DNA of 64,000 nt from Pseudomonas sp. GGS8 (GCF_024168645.1 NZ_JALJWF010000001.1:4281501-4345500), one strand, 5' to 3'. Shown: positions 34,374 to 42,526, counted from the first letter of the stretch. Numbers and translations: made by a program. The notes: generated by a model not told the origin, from the sequence alone.

Positions 34374-37142
34374 CCGCCGGACTTTTATCAGGTCCGGTGT
34401 GGCGAAGCCTTCGGTGAAACGCTGGTAAATCGGCGCCAGCAGTTCATGGGCTTGTCGGAAGTGGCCTTGACGTTGCCACAGCTGAGCCAGTGATGTGGCG
34501 CTGCGCAGTTCCCAGGCCAGCGCTCCCTGGGTTTTCGCCACGGCTAAAGCCTTGAGCAGCACCGCCTCGGCCGCGTCGACGCTGTTCGGGCAATTCTCTG
34601 CCAGCAACGCGTCGGCCCTGGCCCGCAGAATCTCCGCCGTGCTCCAGCCCGCCGCGCCGTTTTCGGCCCGCTCCAGCAACGCATCATCGATGAAACGGCT
34701 GCCCAGAGTGACCATGATTTCCTTGACCAACCCGGTGTCCGGTCGCGGGGATGAAGGCGCATCAGTTCCGTCGATCACCTGCGCGTAATGTTTGGCCCAG
34801 GTGTAGAACAGCAACACCGAGTGTTTCTTCGCCTGCTCAAGCAGCAAGGCCAGGAGCTCGCGGGCGACCGGCGTGTTGCCGTTGTAGTGGGCGATCAGGC
34901 AACCGGACAGCGCCAAGGTGTAGCAGATGGACGTGCCATGATTGATTTGCATCGCGATGTCGAGCGCCTGTCGCGCGGTGCGCCAGGCTTTTTCCGGGAG
35001 CCCTTGTAACCAGAGAATGCGCGCCAGAATCGTCAGGGCCGCCACGCTCTGGTCGTATTGCACGCCAAAACCATGGGTGAAACGGTTGAGTTGGCCGCTC
35101 TGGGCCAGGCGTTGAATGACCTGTTCGGCATTCTCCCGCGCCAGTGCCTGATCTCCGGCAAAATGCAGGGCCAGGACCCGCAAGCGGTGAGTGCTCAGGG
35201 ATAACACCGCGTCGCCGTGCAGCCCTAAACGGTCAAATTCCAGGCTCTGCTCCAGGGCCATTTGGTATTGGCCACAACTGAGGTTGACCGCCATGTGCCC
35301 CGAGATTGCCCTGAGCTGACCGGCCATATCGTTACAGTCTTCGGCCAGTCGTTTGGCGCTGACGAACGCTTCGATGGTTTCGGCGGTACCGCCCTGGGTG
35401 TGGTAGCAGGAGCTGCCGAGGGCGAGCTTCAAGGTCATTTTCAAACGCGGGCAGGGATGATCTGTCGCCTTGAGCAACGCCAAGGCCTTGCGCACATACA
35501 CACCGTGCTCCTTGAGCAGCGACAGTTCCTGCCAGAGCGGTGTTGAGGTCGCGGCAAGGCGGATGGCCAACGTTTGCGACCCTTGAGTATTCAAGGCCCA
35601 ATCGAGCGCCGCACGAATGTCTTCCAGGTTGCGGGCGTAACGCTCGGTCCAGCGCTCGCTCTGGGTGTGTTCCCATTCACTCTGCGCCTTCTGCATCAAG
35701 GCCAGGCAGCATTCGGCGTGGCGCTCTCGGGTGTCCGCCAGCTCTTGGGCTTGGTCGAGTTTTTCCAGCGCATAGCCACGCGTGGTGTCGAGCAGACGGT
35801 AGAACACTTCTTCGTCGCCGACTTCCACGTTCAGCAATGACTTGGCCACCAATTGGGTAATCGAGGCAAACACTACGTCGGGCTCGATGTACTGGCCGAC
35901 AATCACGGCAGCCGCCGATTCCAGGGTAAAAGCGCCCCGGAATATCCCCAGTCGGCGCAGGCACGTCTGCTCGCAGGGATTGAGCAGTTCGAAGCTCCAG
36001 TCCAGCGTGGCGCGCAGGGTCTGATGGCGGCCCATGGTGGTCGGGCAGCCTTGGGCGAGCAGGCGAAAGCTGTCTTTCAGTTGCGACAGCAAGCCGCTCA
36101 AACCCAGGTTGCCGACCTGCGCCGCTGCCAGTTCGATCGCCAACGGGATGCCGTCCAGACGTCGGCAGATTTCAATCGCCAGCGGCAGGTCGGCTTCGCT
36201 CAGTTCGAAGCTGTCGTGGCTGGCCATCGCCCGCTCGACAAACAATTGCAGCGCCGAAAACGTCAGGGCCTGAGCACGGTCGAGCACGGCGATGGGCGGC
36301 GGGCAGTCCAGTGATTCCAGGCGCTGCACGTATTCGCCTTCGGCCCGCAGGCTTTCGCGACTGGTGGCCAGAATGTGCACTTGGGGCGCCGCGCGCAGGA
36401 TGCTTTCGCTAAGCAACGCAATGGCATCGATCAGGTGTTCGCAGTTGTCGATGACCAGCAGCATCTGCCGTTCGCGCAAGCATGTGGCGAGCCCGTTCAT
36501 GGGGTCGGCGTCATGCAACGACAAGCCCAGCGCTGTCGCCAAGTGCGCGCCGATCATCAAAGGGCAGTTGATCGGTGCCAGGTCCACCAGGCGAATGCCG
36601 TCTCGATAGCGACCGATCAGTTGCTCGGCGACGCGTAGCGCCACGGTCGTCTTGCCGATCCCGCCGGGGCCCACGAGGGTGATGAAACGTTGCTGTGAGA
36701 GTTGCGCCAACAGGCTGTCGACCAGGGCCTGACGGCCGATCATGCGGGTCCGGCGGATCGGCAGGTTATGGCCGCCTGGTTCATTGGCGTCGTTTTGCGG
36801 GCGTTGTTCAATGGGCTCCAGGGAAAACGGTGCGACAAAACTGTAGCCGCGCTGGGCGACGGTGACGATGTAACGCTGGCCGGCCTGACCGTCACCGAGG
36901 GCTTTGCGCAGTGCCGCCATGTGTACGCGCAGGTTGATGTCTTCCACCACGCTTTTCGGCCAGACCTGCGCGATCAGGTGCTGCTTGCTCACCACCTGGC
37001 CTGCGTGCTCCAGCAGGATCAACAGAATGTCCATGGCTCGCCTGCCCAGGCGCAGAGGCTGGTCGGCCTCCATCACCAGGCGTTGTCCGGGGTAGATCCG
37101 GTAGGGGCCGAAATGGATGGCCTGTTCGGGGGAAAGGGTCAA
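34338..37142 (-). CDS. Winged-helix STAND ATPase regulator, full length
   Basis: This 934-residue regulator has an OmpR-type winged helix (about 8-105), a STAND ATPase with Walker A GPGGIGKT at 158-165, LVIDNCEHL, ATSRESLR and GIPLAIELAAAQ (about 130-490), and a C-terminal region of about 430 residues made of helical TPR-like repeats. Such proteins are signal-responsive transcription activators related to MalT and AfsR. It faces its shorter paralog tail to tail and starts 344 bases from the flavodoxin-like gene, which it could regulate. Confidence 0.88.
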   Translation of the reverse strand: MTLSPEQAIHFGPYRIYPGQRLVMEADQPLRLGRRAMDILLILLEHAGQVVSKQHLIAQVWPKSVVEDINLRVHMAALRKALGDGQAGQRYIVTVAQRGYSFVAPFSLEPIEQRPQNDANEPGGHNLPIRRTRMIGRQALVDSLLAQLSQQRFITLVGPGGIGKTTVALRVAEQLIGRYRDGIRLVDLAPINCPLMIGAHLATALGLSLHDADPMNGLATCLRERQMLLVIDNCEHLIDAIALLSESILRAAPQVHILATSRESLRAEGEYVQRLESLDCPPPIAVLDRAQALTFSALQLFVERAMASHDSFELSEADLPLAIEICRRLDGIPLAIELAAAQVGNLGLSGLLSQLKDSFRLLAQGCPTTMGRHQTLRATLDWSFELLNPCEQTCLRRLGIFRGAFTLESAAAVIVGQYIEPDVVFASITQLVAKSLLNVEVGDEEVFYRLLDTTRGYALEKLDQAQELADTRERHAECCLALMQKAQSEWEHTQSERWTERYARNLEDIRAALDWALNTQGSQTLAIRLAATSTPLWQELSLLKEHGVYVRKALALLKATDHPCPRLKMTLKLALGSSCYHTQGGTAETIEAFVSAKRLAEDCNDMAGQLRAISGHMAVNLSCGQYQMALEQSLEFDRLGLHGDAVLSLSTHRLRVLALHFAGDQALARENAEQVIQRLAQSGQLNRFTHGFGVQYDQSVAALTILARILWLQGLPEKAWRTARQALDIAMQINHGTSICYTLALSGCLIAHYNGNTPVARELLALLLEQAKKHSVLLFYTWAKHYAQVIDGTDAPSSPRPDTGLVKEIMVTLGSRFIDDALLERAENGAAGWSTAEILRARADALLAENCPNSVDAAEAVLLKALAVAKTQGALAWELRSATSLAQLWQRQGHFRQAHELLAPIYQRFTEGFATPDLIKVRRLLDELQRDLPA

Positions 37143-37486
37143 CGGGTCACTCCTGCTTACATCCGTCTATCACGCGCTATCCAGGCATATTCCTCAGGTT
37201 TTTTCGGCAACGCAACGCAGCGTCAGGCGCGTTGTCGGCGTGTGCATCGGTTGTTGCCTTGCCGTCAGTACCCAGTGGTCCCGTATTTATTGGGCACAGT
37301 GCGGGTAGAGGGCGCGCCGGGGTCATGGGTGTACGGTGGAAAATTAACAACGTTTAACTCGTACCAAGTCCGGTCTACGCTCAAAAATCCATTTCTTCAA
37401 GTAGCCGAAGGTCTCGGCCTTCTTTGCAACAGAAAGTGCAACAAAAAGCGTGCCGCAAAAGGACGAACACTTCTGGAGGAGCCGGA
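37143..37486. other. Divergent promoter region of the STAND regulator and flavodoxin gene
   Basis: The 344-base gap contains the promoters of both genes. It holds one copy of an exact 20-base sequence (37342-37361) also found at 39523-39542, described separately. AT-rich stretches (CGGTGGAAAATTAAC) and a GGAGG-containing ribosome site at 37474-37480 are visible. No ORF is supported. Confidence 0.6.
37342..37361. promoter_or_regulatory. Candidate operator, copy 1 of a shared 20-mer
   Basis: AATTAACAACGTTTAACTCG occurs here, 125 bases before the flavodoxin gene ATG. Its exact reverse complement is at 39523-39542 between the AraC and metallo-beta-lactamase-fold genes. It contains two TTAAC half-sites 10 bases apart, the spacing of a direct-repeat operator bound by an AraC-type dimer. 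Confidence 0.6.
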
Positions 37487-38062
37487 ATGAGCAACGTGGT
37501 GGTGGTCTATCACAGTGGCTACGGGCACACCCGGGTCATGGCCGAAGCCGTGGGCCAGGGTGTGGAACGGCACCTGGGCAGCACCTGCCGGCTGATTCCG
37601 GTGGAGGAAGTGGACGAGCACTGGGAACGCTTGCACCGTGCCGATGCAATCATCTTCGGTGCTCCCACCTATATGGGCAGCGCCTCGGCGGCGTTCAAGG
37701 GCTTCATGGAGGCCACCGCGTCGTTCTACCTGGCGCAACCCTGGCGCGACAAACTCGCTGCCGGGTTTACCAACTCCGGTTGCCTGTGCGGCGACAAGCT
37801 CAACACCTTGCTGCAGATGGCGGTGTTCGCGGCCCAGCACTCGATGATCTGGGTCGGCCTCGACCTGCTGCCGGCGCGCAGCAGCATCGGCGTGTTCGAC
37901 GGGCAGTTGAATCGACTCGGCAGTTCGCTCGGAGCGATGGCCCAATCGAACGTCGAGCAATCCCCCGAATTTGCACCCCCCCTGGAAGACCGCCGTACCG
38001 CCGCACATTTGGGCGAGCGGGTGGCGCGCCTGGCCGAGCGAATGGCCCACACCTCTGATTAA
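37487..38062 (+). CDS. Flavodoxin-fold NAD(P)H-dependent oxidoreductase
   Basis: This 191-residue protein has a flavodoxin-like fold: VVVVYHSGYGHTRVMAEAVGQG (FMN phosphate loop, residues 4-25), FGAPTYMGSAS and GSLCGDKL. It most resembles WrbA-type and NADPH-dependent FMN reductases that reduce quinones. The ATG at 37487 follows GGAGGAGCCGG. It is first in an operon with the haloperoxidase-like hydrolase 33 bases on. The reductase might supply reduced flavin or detoxify quinone. Confidence 0.85.
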   Translation: MSNVVVVYHSGYGHTRVMAEAVGQGVERHLGSTCRLIPVEEVDEHWERLHRADAIIFGAPTYMGSASAAFKGFMEATASFYLAQPWRDKLAAGFTNSGCLCGDKLNTLLQMAVFAAQHSMIWVGLDLLPARSSIGVFDGQLNRLGSSLGAMAQSNVEQSPEFAPPLEDRRTAAHLGERVARLAERMAHTSD

Positions 38063-38095
38063 CCGTCGTAAACCCCATGCATCAGGAGAATCATA

Positions 38096-38920
38096 ATGAG
38101 CACCTTTACCACCCGAGACGGCACCGAGATTTACTACAAGGACTGGGGCACCGGTCAGCCGATCGTCTTCAGCCACGGTTGGCCGTTGAATGCCGACAGT
38201 TGGGAGTCGCAGATGATCTTCCTGGCCTCCAAAGGCTACCGGGTCATCGCCCATGACCGTCGTGGTCACGGTCGTTCGAGTCAGCCATGGTTCGGCAACG
38301 ACATGGACACCTACGCCGATGACCTGGCGCAGCTGATCGAGCATCTGGATTTGCAAAACGCCGTGCTGTTCGGCTTCTCCACCGGCGGTGGTGAAGTGGC
38401 GCGCTACATCGGTCGCTACGGCACTGGTCGCGTGGCCAAGGCCGGGCTGATTTCATCGGTGCCGCCGCAGATGCTCAAGACCGACACCAACCCCGGCGGC
38501 CTGCCAATGGAAGTGTTCGACGGTATTCGTCAGGCATCCTTGGTCGACCGTTCGCAGCTGTACAAGGATCTGGCCAGCGGTCCGTTCTTCGGTTTCAACC
38601 GGCCGGGCGCCAAACCGTCTCAGGGCATGATCGACTGGTTCTGGCTGCAGGGCATGGCGTCCGGCCACAAGAACGCGTACGACTGCATCAAGGCGTTCTC
38701 TGAAACCGACTTCACCGAAGACCTGAAGAAGTTCGACGTGCCGACCCTCGTGGTGCATGGCGACGACGACCAGGTGGTGCCGATCGAAGCGGCGGGCATC
38801 GCCTCGGCGAAACTGGTCAAGGGCTCCACGTTGAAGGTCTACCCGGGAGCCCCGCACGGCCTGACCGATACCCACAAGGATCAACTCAACGAAGATCTGC
38901 TGGCGTTCATCAAGGGCTGA
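38096..38920 (+). CDS. Alpha/beta hydrolase, non-heme haloperoxidase family
   Basis: The 274-residue cytosolic hydrolase has the family start [15 protein letters not shown], nucleophile elbow FGFSTGGG with Ser95, the catalytic Asp in [11 protein letters not shown] and the His in PGAPHGLTD. These enzymes act as arylesterases and can peroxidise halides or form peracids with acetate. AGGAG is 8 bases upstream. It is probably co-transcribed with the flavodoxin-like gene and may be controlled by the AraC gene divergent to the metallo-beta-lactamase-fold gene. Confidence 0.92.
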   Translation: MSTFTTRDGTEIYYKDWGTGQPIVFSHGWPLNADSWESQMIFLASKGYRVIAHDRRGHGRSSQPWFGNDMDTYADDLAQLIEHLDLQNAVLFGFSTGGGEVARYIGRYGTGRVAKAGLISSVPPQMLKTDTNPGGLPMEVFDGIRQASLVDRSQLYKDLASGPFFGFNRPGAKPSQGMIDWFWLQGMASGHKNAYDCIKAFSETDFTEDLKKFDVPTLVVHGDDDQVVPIEAAGIASAKLVKGSTLKVYPGAPHGLTDTHKDQLNEDLLAFIKG

Positions 38921-38936
38921 TCAAAATCAAAGGCGT

Positions 38937-39401
38937 CTACAGGGACATGTGAGCACCTGTAGGCGCTGGCGAAGGCTGCGATCTTTTGCTGTTGTGAGAG
39001 GGAAGAGTACGCATGGCACGGCAGCGCCAGGCAAACGGTGTGATGCCTTCGCTGCGGGTGAAGATATGGGAGAAATGCGCCTGGTCGCAGAAGCCACATT
39101 CCAGGCTGATTTGCGTCAGGGTCAGGTCGGTGTTCCGGATCAACTGTTTGGCCCGGGCAATGCGTTGCTGTCGGATCCAGTCCTGCGGTGAAACACCGGT
39201 GCTGCATTTGAACGCACGGGAAAAATGACTGCGCGACAGGGCACAGACCCGTGCCAGTTCGGTCACTTCCAGGGTTTCGTCGAGGTGATCGAGGATCAGC
39301 TGTTTAACCAGGTTTTCACGCCAGGGGCTAAGGCCTCCCGTGGTCTTTTTTTGCGTTTCAGTGGCGCACGCCCTGATCGCGTTTTGCTGAAAGTAAGCCA
39401 T
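38937..39401 (-). CDS. Short AraC-family regulator (HTH domain only)
   Basis: The 154-residue protein consists mostly of an AraC double HTH (residues about 30-130): LEVTELARVCALSRSHFSRAF and LTLTQISLECGFCDQAHFSHIF with GITPFAWR. No sensor domain is present. The final 17 codons run through a REP-type sequence at 38955-38991, so its C-terminus is probably extra. The start at 39401 (MAYFQQNAI) is preferred to 39443, though both have weak sites. A shared 20-mer lies upstream, between this gene and the metallo-beta-lactamase gene. Confidence 0.88.
   Translation of the reverse strand: MAYFQQNAIRACATETQKKTTGGLSPWRENLVKQLILDHLDETLEVTELARVCALSRSHFSRAFKCSTGVSPQDWIRQQRIARAKQLIRNTDLTLTQISLECGFCDQAHFSHIFTRSEGITPFAWRCRAMRTLPSHNSKRSQPSPAPTGAHMSL
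38955..38991. repeat. Single REP-type unit inside the AraC gene end
   Basis: The 31-base core TGTAGGCGCTGGCGAAGGCT and the following GCGATCTTTTG at 38958-38988 differs from the arm of the palindrome at 46457-46487 at 3 positions. It is a half element and lies within the coding end of the AraC gene. Confidence 0.8.
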
Positions 39402-39522
39402 GGCCAATGTCCGTGTCGGTGGGCGCGCGCGGGTGCACTGCACGGTGGGCCAGCACGTTCCCTTGTTTTAGAAACAAGTCTGCGCAGAAGGCTTCATTCT
39501 TGGCCGCGAGGACTTTGGCTTG

Positions 39523-39542
39523 CGAGTTAAACGTTGTTAATT
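39523..39542. promoter_or_regulatory. Candidate operator, copy 2 of a shared 20-mer
   Basis: CGAGTTAAACGTTGTTAATT is the exact reverse complement of 37342-37361. It sits in the 279-base gap between the AraC gene (-) and the metallo-beta-lactamase-fold gene (+), 122 bases upstream of the AraC start and 138 upstream of the other. Confidence 0.6.
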
Positions 39543-39632
39543 CCGCAGTCAGGCTTAAGGGTGAAAATGCGTCAACTGAGCACATCACTGCAATTCGCGC
39601 CGATGCACGGTCATGCAAGATGGGCGATGTGT

Positions 39633-39657
39633 AGCGGCCTGGGCAGGGCCGCTTTTT
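39633..39657 (+). terminator. Terminator-like hairpin in the leader of the metallo-beta-lactamase gene
   Basis: The stem AGCGGCC / GGCCGCT has a 7-base loop and is followed by TTTTCT. It lies just 24 bases before the ATG at 39681. Such a position suggests transcriptional attenuation, but it could also end an upstream leader transcript. Confidence 0.6.
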
Positions 39658-39680
39658 CTGGCTCGATCAAGGGTGATCTC

Positions 39681-40676
39681 ATGAAGCATTCCCGCGTTTG
39701 CACGCTTGGCGGACTCGGCCTGGCATTGGCGCTGATGTCCGGCATCAGCCTGGCCCAGGCACCGGCTCAGGTGAACACTCAGGTGCCCGGTTATTACCGG
39801 CTCGCGGTGGGTGACTACGAGGTGACGGCGTTGTTCGATGGCTACAACGACCTGTCGCCTAAACTGCTCGAGGGGCTGACCCAAGACCAGATCCGCGCGT
39901 TGCTGGCTCGTCGTTCGATTGAAACACCGGGGGTGCAAACCGCGTTCAATGCGTTTCTGGTGAACACCGGCAAACAGTTGATTCTGGTGGATACCGGAGC
40001 AGGGCAGTGCATCGGTGCCACGGCGGGCCAGTTGTCGGCGAACATGAAAGCCGCCGGTTATCAGCCAGAACAGGTCGATACCATCCTGCTCACCCACTTG
40101 CATCTGGACCATGTGTGCGGGTTGGTGGACGGGCAGCACAAGCCCGTGTTCGCTAACGCCACGGTCTACGCGGCCAAGGCCGAAGCCGATTACTGGCTTG
40201 ACCCGCAGGCGATGGCCAAGGCACCGGCCGGCGCCAGGGAATTCTTCAAGATCGCCCAGGACTCCACCGCGCCCTACATCGCGGCGGGTCGCTTCAAGAC
40301 CTTTGCTGCCGGGCAATCGCCAGTGCCGGGCGTTGTCGATGCCGAGCTGGAGGCCGGGCACACACCGGGCAGCACCACCTATCGGTTCAACTCCCAGGGC
40401 CAGAGTATTCTGTTCATGGGGGATCTGGTGCATAACCTGGCGGTGCAGTTTGAGCATCCCGAGGTATCGATCCGTTTCGATGTCGATAATCAGCAAGCGA
40501 TCAAGAGCCGCGCCAAGGTGTTCAGCGATGCGGCGGCCAGCAAGATCTGGGTCACGGCAGCGCATTTGCCGTTTCCGGGTGTCGGCCATATCACCGCAGT
40601 GGACAAGCATTTCCAGTGGGTGCCGATCGAGTACGGGCCTTACAAACGAGCGGCGAACGTGCCGATGATCGAGTAA
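39681..40676 (+). CDS. Secreted metallo-beta-lactamase-fold hydrolase
   Basis: The 331-residue protein has a signal peptide (MKHSRVCTLGGLGLALALMS then GISLAQA) and the metal motif THLHLDHVCG (H-x-H-x-D-H near residues 139-144), followed by further conserved His residues (VDAELEAGHTPGSTTYRF and TAAHLPFPGVGHI). It resembles lactonase/phosphodiesterase-like members; the substrate is unknown. The ORF extends 49 codons upstream, but the signal peptide fixes the start. A LysR gene follows by 47 bases. Confidence 0.88.
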   Translation: MKHSRVCTLGGLGLALALMSGISLAQAPAQVNTQVPGYYRLAVGDYEVTALFDGYNDLSPKLLEGLTQDQIRALLARRSIETPGVQTAFNAFLVNTGKQLILVDTGAGQCIGATAGQLSANMKAAGYQPEQVDTILLTHLHLDHVCGLVDGQHKPVFANATVYAAKAEADYWLDPQAMAKAPAGAREFFKIAQDSTAPYIAAGRFKTFAAGQSPVPGVVDAELEAGHTPGSTTYRFNSQGQSILFMGDLVHNLAVQFEHPEVSIRFDVDNQQAIKSRAKVFSDAAASKIWVTAAHLPFPGVGHITAVDKHFQWVPIEYGPYKRAANVPMIE

Positions 40677-40723
40677 AGTCCGACACATCTGCGCCTGGCT
40701 GAACACAAAAGGGAATCGTGCCC

Positions 40724-41647
40724 ATGAACCGTAATGATCTGCGTCGCGTCGACATGAACCTGCTGGTGATTTTCGAAGCCCTGATGTTCGAAAAGAACCT
40801 GACCCGCGTCGCCGAAAAACTGTTCATGGGCCAACCGGCGGTGAGCGCGGCATTGGGCCGGTTGCGTGATTTGTTCGACGATCCGTTGTTGCTGCGCAAC
40901 GGTCGTGGCATGGAGCCGACGGCGCGGGCGCTGGCGATTCTCAAGGAGCTGCAACCGGCGATGGACACCATCTCGGGGGCGGTCAGCCGCGCCAAGGAGT
41001 TTGACCCGACCAGCAGCTGCGATGTGTTCCGCATCGGGCTATCGGACGATGCCGAGTTCGGGCTGTTTCCGCCATTGCTGCGGCAATTGCAGGAAGAGGC
41101 ACCGGGAATCGTGGTCGTGGTGCGCCGCGCCAACTATCTGTTGATGCCGGCCTTGCTGGCGTCGGGGGAAATCTCGGTGGGGGTGAGCTACACCACCGAT
41201 CTGCCGGCCAATGCCAAGCGCAAGAAGCTGCGGGACATCCCCTGCAAAGTCCTGCGCGGCGATGACCGCCCGGGGCCGCTGACCCTCGACGAATACTGCG
41301 CCCGTCCGCATGCAATGGTGTCGTTCTCCGGCGACCTGAGCGGCAACATCGACCTCGACCTGGCCAAGGTCGGCCGCACCCGTCGCGTGGTGCTCGGCGT
41401 GCCGCAATTCAGTGGTTTGCGCGCGTTGCTCGCAGGCACGGAAATGATTGCCACTGTGCCGGATTACGCCGCGTGTGCGTTGGTGGAAGGTTGTGCGTTG
41501 CGGGCCGAAGATCCACCGTTTCCGATTGATGCCGCGCAACTGTCGATGGCCTGGAGCGGGGTGCATGACAACGATCCGGCAGAGCGCTGGTTGAGGTCGC
41601 GGATCAGTCAGTTCATGTCGGTGACGCTGGATATTCCGGCAGTTTAA
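40724..41647 (+). CDS. LysR-family transcriptional regulator
   Basis: The 307-residue protein has a typical winged HTH (MNLLVIFEALMFEKNLTRVA and GQPAVSAALGRLRDLFDDPL, residues about 10-65) and a substrate-binding effector domain. The N-terminus NRNDLRRVDMNLLVIF resembles the NodD/SyrM branch. A GTG (40718) precedes the ATG by two codons. It follows the metallo-beta-lactamase gene on the same strand, perhaps regulating it. Confidence 0.9.
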   Translation: MNRNDLRRVDMNLLVIFEALMFEKNLTRVAEKLFMGQPAVSAALGRLRDLFDDPLLLRNGRGMEPTARALAILKELQPAMDTISGAVSRAKEFDPTSSCDVFRIGLSDDAEFGLFPPLLRQLQEEAPGIVVVVRRANYLLMPALLASGEISVGVSYTTDLPANAKRKKLRDIPCKVLRGDDRPGPLTLDEYCARPHAMVSFSGDLSGNIDLDLAKVGRTRRVVLGVPQFSGLRALLAGTEMIATVPDYAACALVEGCALRAEDPPFPIDAAQLSMAWSGVHDNDPAERWLRSRISQFMSVTLDIPAV

Positions 41648-41684
41648 GGGCTGTAGATACAGGTCTTCAAAACACCTCAAACCC

Positions 41685-41776
41685 AGTGGGAGCGGGCTTG
41701 CCCGCGATGAGGTCGGCACATCCTGCATTGATGTCGACTGGCAGACCGCTATCGCGGGCAAGCCCGCTCCCACAGG
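41685..41776. repeat. REP palindrome pair
   Basis: CAGTGGGAGCGGGCTTGCCC and the inverse ATCGCGGGCAAGCCCGCTCC followed by CACAGG are about 45 bases apart. It lies downstream of the LysR gene and upstream of the DUF6124 leader. Confidence 0.92.
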
Positions 41777-41939
41777 GGAATGTGTGTTGATTCGAGGGCT
41801 GTGTTTAGGGGTGTTTAACGTTACTTCCTGAAAGCTACAGATCCTTGCGCCGTTGCCTACGACTGCGCCAGAATCCGCCGGCTTGTGCGCTTTGGGCCTG
41901 GTCTTTATCGTTTCCGTGTCGCTGCCAATCAGTGATCGG

Positions 41940-41949
41940 GTTTAGCGAC
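41940..41949. repeat. Direct repeat GTTTAGCGAC, copy 1
   Basis: GTTTAGCGAC recurs at 42102-42111 in the same orientation, 162 bases downstream. The two copies flank the three-way-junction leader of the DUF6124 gene. Confidence 0.6.
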
Positions 41950-42018
41950 TCGGACTATTCAAAGTGCATCAGTGCCCCAGACTTAATTGCCGACTTTTGA
42001 CGCCTGCAATTACGTTAT

Positions 42019-42094
42019 GGTGGCTGTATGCGGGAGACCCTCGGGTCTACCGGGTGCCTTTGACCGGTTCGCTAACCTGCATACAGTCGCCACC
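42019..42094 (+). ncRNA. Structured leader element of the DUF6124 gene (three-way junction)
   Basis: An outer stem joins GGTGGC (42019-42024) to GCCACC (42089-42094) and TGTATGCGGG (42025-42034) to CCTGCATACA (42076-42085), leaving a GTC bulge. Inside are two hairpins, AGACC-CTCG-GGTCT (42035-42048) and ACCGG...CCGGT (42049-42068). A further option, GGTT-CGCT-AACC, competes with the second. The element ends 54 bases before the start codon of the gene at 42149. It resembles leaders I recall before other Pseudomonas DUF6124 genes. It could be a regulatory RNA or a DNA structure. Confidence 0.65.
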
Positions 42095-42101
42095 CTTACT
42101 T

Positions 42102-42111
42102 GTTTAGCGAC
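42102..42111. repeat. Direct repeat GTTTAGCGAC, copy 2
   Basis: This is the downstream copy of the 10-mer at 41940-41949. It lies between the structured element and the ribosome site AAAGGAG of the DUF6124 gene. Confidence 0.6.
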
Positions 42112-42148
42112 AGGTTCTGGTGGTGCTATTTTCCAAAGGAGATTCACC

Positions 42149-42517
42149 ATGTTCAAAGCCACACCTAACCCACCAGAAACCGACGACGTTTCCCCCTACG
42201 ATCCCCTCGATCCCAAAAAACTCCACGAAGCCGCCGAACGCGCCCTCGATCATTACCTCAAGCCCTCTGACCCCAAGACCCCACGCAAACCGAGCACGAT
42301 TTACACTGTCGCCCCGGGCATCGACATCGAAGAGCTACTGACCAATGCCTGCGAGTCCTTTGCCTCGGCCAAGGTGATCGCCAGTGACTGCGCCGGGTTT
42401 CTGCAGGGGCCGCAGCGCAATACGATACTGGGCGTCGCGCAACTCATCATGTTCGGCGAACTGGCGGTGAGTCGGGCGCTGGATAGTCTGGAGCTGAAGG
42501 CCAACCCGGCCCTGTAA
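42149..42517 (+). CDS. DUF6124 (formerly DUF3077) family protein
   Basis: The 122-residue protein is one of a Pseudomonas-specific family present in many copies per genome. The family pattern is clear: MFKATPNPPETD and KKLHEAAERALDHYLKP near the start, then IDIEELLTNACESFASAKVI and GPQRNTILGVAQLIMFGELA. The N-terminal 50 residues are polar and proline-rich and the rest is helical. The function is unknown. AAAGGAG is 6 bases upstream. A structured leader precedes it. Confidence 0.85.
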   Translation: MFKATPNPPETDDVSPYDPLDPKKLHEAAERALDHYLKPSDPKTPRKPSTIYTVAPGIDIEELLTNACESFASAKVIASDCAGFLQGPQRNTILGVAQLIMFGELAVSRALDSLELKANPAL

Positions 42518-42526
42518 CCTGATCCC

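Noticed and set aside
32895-37142. STAND ATPases as an Avs-type antiphage defence system
   Set aside because: The N-terminal domains are OmpR-type DNA-binding domains, not nucleases or other effectors, and no defence genes surround them. They are transcription regulators.
38096-38920. Antibiotic gene cluster because of the haloperoxidase-like hydrolase and ABM protein
   Set aside because: Only single tailoring-like enzymes are present; there is no polyketide synthase, peptide synthetase or other scaffold enzyme in the window.
42019-42094. Possible tRNA, because of the Y-shaped fold and the GGTTCGCTAACC arm
   Set aside because: The outer stem is too long, there is no anticodon arm or CCA end, and no T-arm consensus TTCRANNY. 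A leader element is more likely.
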